The notes below the pieces were generated by a model. It had not been told where the DNA came from. It saw nothing but the letters and a program-made list of their open reading frames with translations, and did no database searches. The position numbers were made by a program, and so were the translations under genes. A stretch of DNA of 64,000 nucleotides from Plasmodiophora brassicae (Eukaryota; Endomyxa; Phytomyxea; Plasmodiophorida; Plasmodiophoridae): assembly GCA_039704465.1 (NCBI GenBank), contig JASFAU010000018.1, positions 248,001 to 312,000 on the forward strand, written 5' to 3'. Below, piece by piece: positions 30,892 to 41,228 of the stretch. Position 1 is the stretch's first letter, and each line of letters begins with the position of its first letter.

Positions 30892-32222
30892 ATGGCGAAC
30901 GTGCTGGTTCTTGGGGGGACCGGGTTCATTGGCAGGAACCTGGTCGAGTACCTGCTGGCGGATGAGTCGCGATGCGCAACCATCCGGGTCTGCGACAAGA
31001 CGCCGCCCGCGCTCGCGTTCATGACGCCCAAGCAGATCCAGATGTACAAGGAGAACCCGAAAGTGGAATTCATCCAGGTACACCGACGTGGATGCTGTCC
31101 TATACGACTGCCGATGTGACTGCTGCACCAGTGCGACCTGACGAAGGACGCCCATGTCAGCAAGGCGTTCGCGTGCCCAGAGGAGTCTCGCAGTTCGTTC
31201 CAGTTCGTGTTCAACCTGTGTGGCGAGACGCGGTTCGGCCTGCCAAGTAACGACTACCACAGCCGTATCGTCGAGAGCGCCGATAAGTGTGGCCGTGCTG
31301 CCGCCGCCTGCGGTGCCAAGTGGATCGAACTGTCGACAGCCACTCTGTACAAGTCGTCGAGTGCCCCGTGCACAGAGTCGGCCACTGTGCAACCATGGAC
31401 GTTGCAGGGGCAGTATAAGCTCGAAGCGGAGAAGGTGTTGTCCGCGATCGACGGCCTGCCTCTCGTGGTTCGTAGCCGGCGACTGCTGTTGACGAGGCCA
31501 ATGCGTTGACGATGTGCTGTACAGATCCTGCGCCCGGCAATGGTATACGGTTGTGGCGATTTAACGTCGCTGACGCCGCGTCTGTCGACAGCTGCGTCGT
31601 ACAAGTTCATCAAAGAGAAGATGAAGTGCTTGTGGTACGATTCGGCGAGAGGTTGTATGCCAACGACGGCTCCGTTGATGGTTGTCTACGGCAGGGACAA
31701 GTCTCTTGCGATCAACTGTGTCCACGTGGATGATGTGTGCGCGGCACTGTGGTGTGCCGCTACACAGTTGCATCCGGGCACGATCGTCAACCTGGCCGAC
31801 CAGTCGAACTTGACGCAAGGCGTCCTCAACGCCATGCTCGAAGATATCTTCGACATTGAGACGGGATTCCATGGCAAGATTCTCTCGAACCTGGCAAAGC
31901 TGAACTTTGCTTCAGTGGCAGAATCGGCAAACCAGAAGGTAGGGCGGTAGCAGCGGAAGGCGACTGACTTATCTGACATCGTATCTAGCACGTCCCAGCA
32001 TGGCAAAAGTTGTGCGCTGCTCATGGGATTTCTACGACACCGATCAGCCCGTTCCTTGATGCGACGTTGCTGGGGAATAATAACCTGCTGGTGGACGGCT
32101 CGAAGATCACCGCGATGACCGGTTTCGAGTACAAGCACCCACGAATCACCAAACAGCTTCTCGACGAACAGCTTCGCTACTTTGTCGGTCTGGGCATCTT
32201 CCCCGATGTCGCACGGAAGTAG
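30892..32222 (+). CDS. extended/atypical short-chain dehydrogenase (NAD-dependent epimerase-like)
   Basis: Four exons (30892-31077, 31132-31467, 31525-31938, 31989-32222) give 389 residues. The N terminus is a Rossmann fold with VLVLGGTGFIGRNLVEYLL, the GxxGxxG motif of extended SDRs. The NLCGETRFG segment and the LSTATLYKSS strand follow, and LRPAMVYGCGD forms the usual post-catalytic block. The region where the catalytic Tyr-x3-Lys should lie reads QYKLEAEKVL, where Tyr and Lys are not at the canonical spacing, so this may be an atypical, possibly non-catalytic or altered-mechanism member. Such proteins act on nucleotide sugars, sterols or bind NAD(P) structurally; the substrate cannot be told. 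It opens the conserved region after the repeat island. Confidence 0.82.
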
Positions 32223-32368
32223 TGCCACTACATGACGACGATCGCCCAGATGGATAAAACCGCAGTTGCCATTGTGTTTATTGGTAAAACGTGTTGAACG
32301 TACGCGCGCCTCGGTATAGGTGTATTGCGATAATAACTTTACGATACATAATAGGCGACGATGCAACG

Positions 32369-33945
32369 TCATTCAGCGTGTTCCTGTTTGACGCACCATG
32401 CCACAGCGAACTTGAGGTTGATCAGGAGGAACTTCATCGCTTTCGTCCATTTGGCCTGTGCGGCGACGTTGGATAACGAAGAAGGGGCAATCGTTCGCCT
32501 GCGTACCTCCTGGTTGAACTGCAGCTTGACGGATACGCCGTTGATCATGTGGTCGTCGATTTGGTACTGCATGACCTTGTGGCCAGACTGGGCCTCCGCG
32601 AATAGGCAGTACTCCTTAACGCACGTCGCAAATTTCACCTGGACATGGGTCAGCAGCGCCGATCAGGAGTAGTACACGCCCCAGTTACCATTGCCGAATC
32701 GAATCTCCTGTACCACCAGAGCTTGCCAAGGCTCAGGTCGTTGGACCCGTATCTAACAGAGAAGGTCAGACCCATTGCAATGTCAATGAACTGATCGGTG
32801 ATGACAGTTCCAAGGTCGTTTTCTCGCCCTTGATACCCATTCGCGAGAAGCTGCCTTTTGGTATGAGCTCGTACCTGGCCACAAACGTTCACACCAACGC
32901 AGCACACGTTCCCTCAGCGCAACTGACTTGGAAAATTCAAACCCTTTGGTCCTTTTCGCAATCGTATCCAGAAGAAGGACGGCTTGCCCAAGGGCGGCAT
33001 TCGTCTCCGACCAGTCGACCTGTATGGTATCAGGCAGGTTGCTGGGCAAGACGCAAACGACGCCGCCTACCGGTTGGCTGGGCAGGCGCCCAAGTCGGAA
33101 CCCGTTTATCGTCCCAAAGTGACCTTCATAGTAGATGTGGAACGCGTCGTCGTAGATATTGGTCCGCTTGAGTTCCTCGAGTTCGTGCTCGGCCCGCCTT
33201 GCGACCTCGGCTAGCGCTGCTTCTTCGAACTGCGCTCGCATCGCTGACGACGTTAACTGTCGCTGTGCAGTCCAGAACGCCTTCTCCAATTCCGACACTC
33301 GTGCCGTTTGGTCGTCCAGCTCTCGCGCCTTCTCCGTTAGGTCGAGTTTCAGCGTCTGCATGTCCCGAAGCTGCTGCAACAGTTCATCTTCCTGCCTGTC
33401 AATCTGTAGTGTGCTGTTCAGGACAAGCGCCGAACGAGAATCAGACGATGCCCAGCACACCTTCCGTAGTGGTTCCTCAGATGAAGAGTGTTGCTGGTTG
33501 ACATCTTGCTGGGTCAGGGTCTCCAGCGAGTCTAGAACCTGCTTATACGCGGCGCGCTCCGCTTCGAGCTCCTGAATCTTCCTGTTCTGCTCCCTGAACA
33601 CGTTGGCCACGCATACGGTGCAGAGCGGCATGTCACAGGATGCCTGCTCGGACGCGACTTCCCAGATACGCGTCATCGCCTGGAACAATTCCGCGTTCGA
33701 CGTCGGATCCACTGGGGCCTCTTCGTCCCCGACATGTCGATCTGCCAGCGCGCTGATGAGCAAACGACGACGTGTCGACCGTGGCGAACGTGATCACCGA
33801 GCATGACAAACGACTCCGTCAGTGCATCATCGAGCTGGACGTCCTCGTCCGTGTTCGCGTCCCGCTGCAGCACCGTCGTCGTCGTCGTCGTCTGAGCACG
33901 GCCCAGCGACAGCTCGATCTGCGCCCCGCACGACTGGCACTCCAT
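32369..33945 (-). CDS. BECN1: Beclin 1/ATG6 (autophagy, PI3-kinase complex subunit)
   Basis: Six exons (33945-33798, 33741-33071, 33019-32928, 32874-32806, 32752-32689, 32638-32369) with consistent phases give 437 residues, close to human Beclin 1 (450). The N terminus has MECQSCGAQIELSL, the conserved CxxC, and DDALTESFVML. A second CTVC pair opens a long coiled coil (KIQELEAERAAYKQVLDSLE and onward). The evolutionarily conserved domain contains FHIYYEGHFGTINGFRLGRL, NAALGQAVLLL, and after several spliced exons the C-terminal KWTKAMKFLLINLKFAVAW. Beclin joins VPS34 and VPS15 in the lipid kinase complexes that start autophagosome formation and act in endosomal sorting. Every domain is present, and the gene appears intact. 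Confidence 0.95.
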
Positions 33946-33989
33946 CGACACCCACCACCGACCGGACCACGGACCAACAGCCGCCACTG

Positions 33990-34440
33990 TATTCGAACTT
34001 CCCAGGGCAAACAGGCGCTGTCCCGTCTGCCTTCGCGAACACGGCCCGCCGGGGGCCTGCCGAGCCGTACTTGTGGTCGATGTCCATGTGGACAAGGCGA
34101 GAGTTACTGCATGTCTTGTTGGCAGGATTTCTGAACGGCCGTGCCTCTGCGATGGCAATGCCAGTCCGGGTGCCTGGAACAGTGGAGGAGCAGTAACGCA
34201 ACCAGGTGAAATTGTTGATGTACAAGGCCGTGCAGGGACGGTTGTCGTCTTCAGGGATGTGGCAAACGAGGTCCGTTGGCGTGGGCTGCTCTGGGGTGCT
34301 ATCGGCACCTATATCGACCACAGTTCTGGCGTCTGCTGTATACCTGGGCCTACCGCCATTGTTGGGGTTGGACGGTGGAACTCAACTTCCATGGGGACCA
34401 TCATCTGATAAGGGCGTCGAGGAGATGCCGCACGAGTAGA
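33990..34440 (-). other. possible small gene upstream of Beclin, unresolved
   Basis: A minus-strand frame (about 34366-33990) encodes a plausible Cys-containing sequence with VCHIPEDDNRPCTALYINNF and DIDHKYGSAGPRRAVF, unlike random sequence. It overlaps the region just upstream of the Beclin start and could be a separate small protein or a 5' exon of something else. I find no clear start, splice pattern or family. Confidence 0.25.
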
Positions 34441-34550
34441 ACCGTGCGCTACAAGGATATCCGGTTCGCCATCACGCCTTGTCCAACGTATACGGTTGAC
34501 GACTGTATTGATGTTGCAGCAGCAGATCAGAAATGGCGCCGCGGCGACGT

Positions 34551-35541
34551 CTATTTCGACGATGCAGTGTGAGAGACAACTCGGGTGGCCTCATCGAATG
34601 CATCAAGGGCGTCGGTCAGGAGCGCGTGGACGGACAGCACGTTGTCCTTGTTGAGAGCGATGGTCTTTGGGACCAGCGTGAACTCACCTTTGACGGCACG
34701 ATCCAGTTCGCGGAAGGTCTCGGTCACCTTGTAAAGCAAACCGAGGATGACCGAGATCGCTTCGCTGATCGTTGTTGGGGCTTCGACGGTATCTTCAATT
34801 CCTTCCTCTGCCTCGCGGTGCGCTCGTCGCGTCTCTTGCCGTATAACGTAAACGGTTCGTGACAAATCCTTCCAAACGCCTACCAGGGAACGACGTTAGG
34901 GCTTGCGCTGGCAGCTGTTAGCGGCCATCCTTACGTGTCAGCTGACGAAGCAGAGCCCGATTGTGACGCCCGAAGATGTTGTTGTTGATCCTGATGCGCA
35001 ACGCTGCAGGGTCATCCCGAACGGTTAGCCGCACGTATCGACAGCGAATGGCCCGCGTCCCACCCACCGGATAAGCGCTCCTGGAGAACGACGATGGTGC
35101 GCGGCAGGACACGCGATAACTCGTCGGCCGCGACCAAGGCGCTGACGGCAGGATCCCTCAGTTCCTCGATCGACAGAGCGATGCTTCATGGGACATCGAA
35201 CTGAGCCCATAGTGGAGACGGTTCCATACTGAAGTTCCCCAACCTGCTTCTTCGGCGATAATGGCTGGAACTAGACGACAGCAGCGGGACCGCATCGGTC
35301 AGGCCGCTGCCTTGCGGTTTGTTGAGCGCTTCGCCACCCTGATAGGACGGTCGCGTCAGCCATCGCAATGAACCGGTCTGTAAAGCCCAACGGTGCCGTC
35401 GAGAAGAAGGCCTGTCACAGACAGACGGCGTCTGGTCGGCGACGCTGCTACGGGGATGGTCGTGCCAGGACCGGCAGCTGCTGCCGTATCATCACCGGTG
35501 CTCAACGTCAGAGCTGACAGGCGACGCGACAGTGGTTGCAT
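34551..35541 (-). CDS. helical protein of unknown function; possible in-frame stop
   Basis: The 3' end is well supported: exons about 35181-35069, about 34998-34935 and about 34879-34551 join in phase (introns near 35068-34999 and 34934-34880). They encode a charged, helical stretch ending in ISEAISVILGLLYKVTETF and a stop. The predicted protein is rich in alternating hydrophobic and charged residues (LRDPAVSALVAADELSRVL, RVWKDLSRTVYVIRQETRR), so coiled-coil or tethering-type helices are likely. Candidate 5' exons reach an ATG at 35541, but a TGA at about 35190 lies in frame directly before the helical part, so either the gene starts downstream, the exon plan is wrong, or it is a pseudogene. 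No family is claimed. Confidence 0.4.
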
Positions 35542-35773
35542 GCCTCAGCGAATCCAATGCGTACGCTTGATCCGATCCCGTTGCGAACTAATGGCAGCCT
35601 GTATTAAGCGTGGCCGCACGTACCGACTCATCAACTAACCACGTGGGCAGAGATGCGCTCAATGACGCGGCCTTGTTAACGTTCACGTGCTAGTGCCCAA
35701 CCACCGCAATCTGGTTGGTGAGCTCCAATACATCAAAGACCGTCTGTATTCGACTCAAGAGCGCCGGTCGGGT

Positions 35774-37139
35774 TTATGCAGGCAAGAGACCATGTAATTG
35801 GGCCTTGGTGGCATCGGGGAGCGTCTTTGGGAACTTGATATCGAACTCGACTTTCATGTCGCCCTTCTCGGTCGGGCTCCGTGACATCGGCATCCCTTCG
35901 CCTTTGATGTACTTTACAGACGTCGGTGACAGTACGGAATCAGCAGTGTTAAGCTGGCGAAATAGCCGTTCTCAGAGATGATACGGGATAACGTAAGCAG
36001 GCCGGCGTACCTTAATCGTTCGCCCGTCAAGGGTTATAATTTCAATGTTCGCTCCGCAAAGGGCGTCGCGAAGCGAGATCGCAGCACGATATATCAACGT
36101 ATTGCCTGTGCAACGTAGATGAGATATCTCCTACAGGTGCAACCTGCCGCGGTATACCGTCGCGCTTGAACCGCATATGTGGCTTCTCAGTGATGACGAA
36201 GGTGAGGTCACCGGCTTCCGTACCGGGGAACTGATCACCTTCGTTCTCGAACGTAACCTTGGTGCCAGATTTCCATCCTTTCTGCCCATCGATGATCAAG
36301 ACGGTCTTGTCGTCTCGAACACCGCGCCCGTCCGGTGTAGGGCGCTTCCTCGTCACGGCAAGCTTCTTGCTGAATCCAGTGTACAGGTCTTCAAGGGACA
36401 CGGGCACCTGAGTGACGTGAGGTTCGGGCTTAGATGGCGCAGCACGAGCACCGAACGGCGAGCCGCCGAATCCACTGCCACCAAATCCGCCAAACCCGGG
36501 CATACCACCACTGCCAGCCCGCCTAGTCACTATATGTTACCGTACACGAACAGCGACGACAACAGCGATGTTACCCTCTAGGTCCACCCATGCCTCCATG
36601 CATGAATATATCGTCGAGGCCGCCGCCGCCGCCAAACCCGGCAAAGAACTGTTCGAAGATGTCCTGCGGGTTGCCCCGGAACGTATAACCGCCAGTTTGG
36701 CCGCCCGTACCATCGGGGATGCCCTGCAACACAGCTCATGATCAGTTTGCTGTCAACGATGTATGACCGGCTTCGAATTCTACGTGCCTGTTTAAGGCCC
36801 TCTTCACCGTAACGATCAAAGACAGCCCTCTTATCCTTATCGTGAAGGACTTCGAAGGCCTCTGCAATGTCCTGAAACTTTTGTTTGGCCTAACGTGCTG
36901 TAAATCACAAAGCGGTTCCAAGAACTGGATAATGTATCCATGCCTACCACTTCGGGTTTATCCGCGTTCTAACACAGCACATGATGTCAGAAAGGCGATT
37001 GAAGTCGAGTGAGGGCGCGCACAGCGACTCGTACCTTATCCGGATGCCAGATCATGGCCTGCTTCCTATACGCCTTCTTGATTTCATCCTCGGATGCGTC
37101 TCGATTGACGCCGAGGATCTTGTAGTAATCCTTGCCCAT
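35774..37139 (-). CDS. type II DnaJ/Hsp40 co-chaperone (DNAJB1/Sis1-like)
   Basis: Seven exons (37139-37035, 36968-36948, 36889-36788, 36723-36575, 36522-36158, 36105-36011, 35953-35774) encode 338 residues; human DNAJB1 has 340. The J domain opens [16 protein letters not shown] and keeps HPD. A Gly/Phe-rich linker ([14 protein letters not shown]) follows. The two beta-sandwich substrate domains contain [34 protein letters not shown] and KYIKGEGMP. No Cys-rich zinc domain is present, so it is type II. It delivers clients to Hsp70 and stimulates its ATPase. Exon 2 is only 21 nt (NADKPEV), and the intron after exon 3 has a GC donor (CAG then GCACGT). A GAACATTC heat-shock-type element lies about 110 bp upstream. 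Confidence 0.95.
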
Positions 37140-37246
37140 GGGCACCTGTGCTACACGTGGTGACGTGCACCGATTTCGAAGAACGTTGAACGGATGGTCC
37201 TAAAAGTCCGTAGGGCAGTTCCCCCGAAACGCCCAAAAAACCTGTG

Positions 37247-37254
37247 GAACATTC
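37247..37254. promoter_or_regulatory. candidate heat shock element upstream of the DnaJ gene
   Basis: GAACATTC forms two perfect, inverted HSE half-units (GAA and TTC, two bases apart) about 108 bp upstream of the DnaJ start. A third unit is not obvious next to it, so a single pair is weak evidence. Hsp40 genes are classic HSF targets, and an HSF gene is in this window. Confidence 0.35.
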
Positions 37255-37567
37255 TCAAGGATTAGTGGGACCGTAACCAGTTGGTTTGGTAGTAGACTGC
37301 CGCCGTCCGATGGCGTACAGAAACGACAGCACGACGTTCGATCCTGTGTCAATCGCTCTGGGCGTTCTGCTGGCTGAACGTACGGTCCCCGGAACGGGAC
37401 CGAGGCGCCGCCCGCGTGAAAAGCGCGAATAAACCCAATCGTTCAGGGCACTCGTTCCGATCGGGGCGCCATTCTAAGAGCCAGATCAAGGAAAGGAGCC
37501 CCAGCCTCAGAATCATTTAATTGGACAAACGGACCCAGTACCGAAGATGGCTTCGATATTCATTATT

Positions 37568-37801
37568 CTAGTCAGCAAACACTACTTGTTTACTTTGGTC
37601 AATTTGGTCCAGTGGGTTGGGACACCGACGTGTTCTATTTTAGTTGTGAGTTCAACACGCGGGAACAGAGGAGACCACGCACCTGGTATCTCCGGACGAT
37701 CGCTCCGCATCGGTCGCCCGGTCGAAATCGTGCAACATTGCTTTTGCAATGTCCCCTGTACGCTGGAGCATTCCATCAAACACACACGGGGTCGTTGTGG
37801 T
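37568..37801 (-). CDS. 3' exons of a small unrecognised gene
   Basis: On the minus strand an exon ending near 37684 encodes RTGDIAKAMLHDFDRATDAE and splices (GTGCGT donor, 48-nt intron with an AAAATAG acceptor) into a last exon whose frame stops at 37568 (..NPLDQIDQSKQVVFAD). A further frame at 37992-37801 (MAMTSSRRRISNSK..) may hold the 5' part, but I could not join it cleanly. The spliced phase is right for the last two exons. No domain is recognised. Confidence 0.35.
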
Positions 37802-38301
37802 TAGTCTAACTCAGGACCGCATTGCCCGCACGAACGTCCAGTCCAGTGGCTGCGAGCATTTATCCAAGCCGTTGCGATGGGTTCCTCACTCTTGAGCGAA
37901 CCAACGACCTCGAAGGCTGCCACCGCACCCATTGCAACTTGTTCAGTCGTCTTGCTGTTGGAGATTCGGCGGCGAGAAGACGTCATTGCCATCGTCGTCT
38001 ACGCGGGCTCACATTCGATTTACGCGTCACGTGGCGCGCCGGATTTGCCAGGTGCCCTTTCTACACTTTGTGGAACAACGCGGACAAAACAAGATAGAAA
38101 CCGGAGCGTGCTATCGATGCAGCCACAATGACATGCGCTGAGCACATGATCCGGGGATCACTTTGGATACGCATTACGCGCCGCTACTAACCTCACATAA
38201 ACACAGACCTTCTGTTTCCGCTGCTAGTATGAGGCTACCAAGAGCTATCCCCGGATCACGTGTCCAGCACACGAAACCGCAACAGCAGTCCGTGTTGAAA
38301 G

Positions 38302-38931
38302 ATGCTGACCGAGAAGGGCGGTGATGACGCAGGTGCGCATACCACCAGTGTCAAGGTTGAGGACATGCTGAAGATCCAGACGACGCTGGACGTGACCCTG
38401 GCGAGGTCCGAAGCGGCCGACGCGGTCGGGCTGGATGCCCAAGCGATTAAGGAAACGGTCAGGAACCGGTTGGCGAGGCCGCCGGAGAAAGCCAATTACG
38501 AAGATGCGACGGAGGGGACGGTGGCGCCACGTTGCCCTTCTATCGTGCGTTCGAAGGAAGGCCGTTCAGGATCTGTGCGTTACAGGCCCGTCAGCTGCCC
38601 TGCGAGTCGTTCACGACGTGCTGGTCGACGCAAGGGACAAGCTAGGCGAGAACGAGTCGTTGACGGGCTTCCTGCCGAACCCGGAGACGGTTCTCGACGA
38701 GTTCTTGGAAAACAACGCACGAAGAAGCGTCGTTTAATTGCGACCAGATCATACCCGGTGCTTGAAGATGCGGAAGACAGGGTCGACGAAGGTCACGCTG
38801 TCGACACCGAGCGGGACATTGAGGAAGACGAGGACTCCCAGGCTGACCCAGAGTTGGTCGTCTTGGACGAACCGGTGTCATCGGATGCCGACATCAGTGA
38901 CGTGGAAGAAGGGTATCCGACATCAGGGTGA
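38302..38931 (+). CDS. acidic protein of unknown function
   Basis: From the ATG at 38302 a helical N-terminal region (KVEDMLKIQTTLDVTLARSE, then a NRLARPPEK segment) is followed by either a continuous frame to 38931 or, after a 49-nt intron at 38521-38569, a second frame with ALRVVHDVLVDARDKLGENE to a stop near 38738. The continuous version ends in a very acidic tail (EEDEDSQADPELVVLDE). The spliced version reads more like a folded protein, while the acidic tail of the other also looks coding, so an extra intron may connect them. The family is not recognised. Confidence 0.4.
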   Translation: MLTEKGGDDAGAHTTSVKVEDMLKIQTTLDVTLARSEAADAVGLDAQAIKETVRNRLARPPEKANYEDATEGTVAPRCPSIVRSKEGRSGSVRYRPVSCPASRSRRAGRRKGQARRERVVDGLPAEPGDGSRRVLGKQRTKKRRLIATRSYPVLEDAEDRVDEGHAVDTERDIEEDEDSQADPELVVLDEPVSSDADISDVEEGYPTSG

Positions 38932-39072
38932 ACAGCAGTCCGAAGCACCCGTATTGAGCAGAGTCGTCATGCGTCGACCACCGATCATGATGTACATCGT
39001 GGCAGCAACTGATCGCAGTTCCCCTTGCCCTCCTGGTCCAAAGGGGATTTGGGCGGCCTTCCTGGATCTGAC

Positions 39073-39290
39073 GCTCCCCGACCGGCTTCGCCAGCGCCAC
39101 GACACGGGCCTTCTTGTACCGACACCGCCGGTTGAGCAGATTGCCGATCAGTACCGCCATGACGCCATCCTTCACCTGAGCGAATGCTTCGGTGGTCGCT
39201 GCCGTCTTCGTGCCACGGCGCGTCGACGCTCCACCAACATCGGTCGGACCATCGCCACCACCTGGTCCCGACGCAAAGTGCGTGGCGCGA
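39073..39290 (-). repeat. repeat family R1, diverged copy 3
   Basis: The stretch from CTCCCCGACCGGCTTCGCC to about GGACCATCGCC matches R1 copies 1 and 2 at about 75-80 percent by eye. On the minus strand it keeps RRGTKTAATTEAFAQVKDG and NLLNRRCRYKKARVVALAKP in one frame, without the extra base found in the other two copies. It lies directly in front of the MSS4 gene and so occupies its promoter region. Confidence 0.65.
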
Positions 39291-39308
39291 GTGCGGCGTT
39301 GGCGTTGG

Positions 39309-39713
39309 ATGGCGATGGATTCCACCGAGGGCGAACGCAATCCGTTCCGGCTGTCCTGCAGGCACTGTCAGTGTTCGATCGCGCCGCCCGGCGCAGCGAC
39401 ACGCTCCTGTCGAAAGGTCGTCGAGTGTTCATACAGTGCACACGGTGCTTGCGCTGACCGGCGTTGTTAGATCACGGCTCACGTTCCCGTGGTAGACGAC
39501 GACCAGGGCGCTCGGGTCATCGCTGAAGAGCTCGACGAGCACTGGCTGATCGCGCAGCAGTTCGACTTTGACAACGTTGGCGTCAGCCGCCCGATCGAGG
39601 CCTCCGGATTCCGATACCTGATCTGCGCCGAGTGCGACAGGGGGCCCATCGGCATCAAATACGAAAACGAGTCCCACTTTTACGTGTTCCATGCCCGAAT
39701 CGCTACAGACTAA
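39309..39713 (+). CDS. RABIF: MSS4/RABIF-like zinc protein (Rab nucleotide-release factor)
   Basis: Exons 39309-39416 and 39471-39713 give 116 residues (human MSS4 has 123). A second in-frame ATG two codons later is equally possible as the start. The zinc site is formed by SCRHCQ near the N terminus and ICAECDRGPIG near the end, and the intervening EEHWLI-type segment reads DEHWLIAQQFDFDNVGV, the most conserved part of the family. The final strand is SHFYVFHARI. MSS4 binds nucleotide-free exocytic Rabs such as Rab3 and Rab8 and acts as a chaperone-like release factor rather than a fast exchanger. The gene is complete and ends 70 bases before the convergent PDCD2-like gene. Confidence 0.93.
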
Positions 39714-39785
39714 CCGCCACCGTTTCATAATATACAGGAACCATCCCTCCCGCCGACGTCATTCTGCACTGGTCGATTGATACAT

Positions 39786-41067
39786 TTACATGGGTGCCGC
39801 TGGAGGCTGTCTCCAGACGTGCTCTTCGACGTAACCGTCCAGGCCCGACCCGCAGCTCGACTCGCATGTCCAGATCGTGATGGTTCCCCAGTCCAGAGAA
39901 TCGTCACCCAGCACGTTGAGTAGTTGCGGCATGACCTGAAGTTCGAAGACAACGGGGCCTTGGCAGTCTCGGCACACCATTGCGGATCTTTGCTGATCGG
40001 GTAGCTTGCCGACGCTGTGGACCCAGAGCGGGGCGTGGCCACGATGATATCGGAAACACTGGGATGGTGCCCGCCTGATACGATTCTGGAATCCGACGAA
40101 GTCGTCGTCTACGCTGGCAGCGTTCTTGATAGAAAATTCATCGTGTTCAGCGCGATCTGCATCGTTGTACTTCTTGACCTCAGCTTCATACTGATCCAAA
40201 AGTTCTGGATCAACAGCGTCAGTACTTGTGCCCACTAGAAGCACGTCAGTGCCAGTACCTTGTTCACGTTGTGAGAACTGCGCCGGATCAGACTCGTCTT
40301 CGTCTTCGTTGGCGATCTCCAGTTCAGGAAACGTGGAAGGGGGTACTGATGCTGGACTGACGGTCGCGTTGCCGCACGTTACATTATGACCGTTACGCCA
40401 ATCATGTACTTGGTGTTCTCGGCTGCAGTATGGGCGTTGGTGGCACTTTCCACACCTTTGAGGAGCGAGGCATCCACAAACCGCACACAGACTCACTGAA
40501 AACGACACAGGTTAGGAAAGTAATAGGCAGCATGTTAGGACGGGAACAACGTACCGCCTTTATATGGTTCGTCATCGTCCAGATACACGGGATCGGACGA
40601 ATAAAATGGATTGAAACGTGGAAGCTGGGAACGGAAGACACGAACGCTACGAGAAGGTTGCCGAATCAGCCACAGTTACTGAAGCATGACAGTAGTAGTA
40701 CACACCTTTGAGTGCTTTCGGAACACGATGGATCGGTGCAGCAGAAAATAAACAGGGCTCGGTGAAACGTGTTCTTTGACGAATCCAGTGGCGCGTATAT
40801 CTGCGCTAGGAACTTCAACGGCCTGTTGCATTGGCCGCACTGGAGTTGGGCTGGGTTCGGCAAATGACACGGGTTCAACCAGGCCGGTTTGCCACCGACT
40901 TTACTGGGAAATCGATGACGATACAGATCCGATTGCGACTTGGGCTGTTGAGCGAACCCGATTACAACGGGGTCAACATCGCGACCCTCTAGCCGTTCAC
41001 TACCGACATCTGACTCGTCGTCGCTCATTTTGTTCACGGAGTCCGCCACGGAGTCCGCCACTTGCAT
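39786..41067 (-). CDS. PDCD2: PDCD2-like protein (40S biogenesis chaperone)
   Basis: Three exons (41067-40706, 40646-40555, 40495-39786) encode 387 residues. An alternative start is the ATG at 41028. The N-terminal domain has VVIGFAQQP, GGKPAWLNP and CGQCNRPLKFLAQIYAP, characteristic of PDCD2 proteins. A MYND-like zinc finger follows (CAVCGCLAPQRCGKCHQRPY). The C-terminal domain contains QCFRYHRGHAPLW and MVCRDCQGPVVFELQVMPQL. An acidic linker joins the two halves, as in human PDCD2. PDCD2 is a dedicated chaperone of ribosomal protein uS5 (RPS2) in 40S maturation. TSR1, another 40S factor, is encoded 1.9 kb away. Confidence 0.93.
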
Positions 41068-41228
41068 GGTTTTTGAAGTGCACGCCCGCCCCCAAGGCAA
41101 AAATAACCCCATCCATCATCATCGTTACAACTGGACGGGCGGCGGCTTGCTTCGTCAAATACCCCGGGCGCTACGACTCGGGATCGGCCAGATTGTGGGA
41201 TCTTAATAGGTATACGCACCGTCAAATC

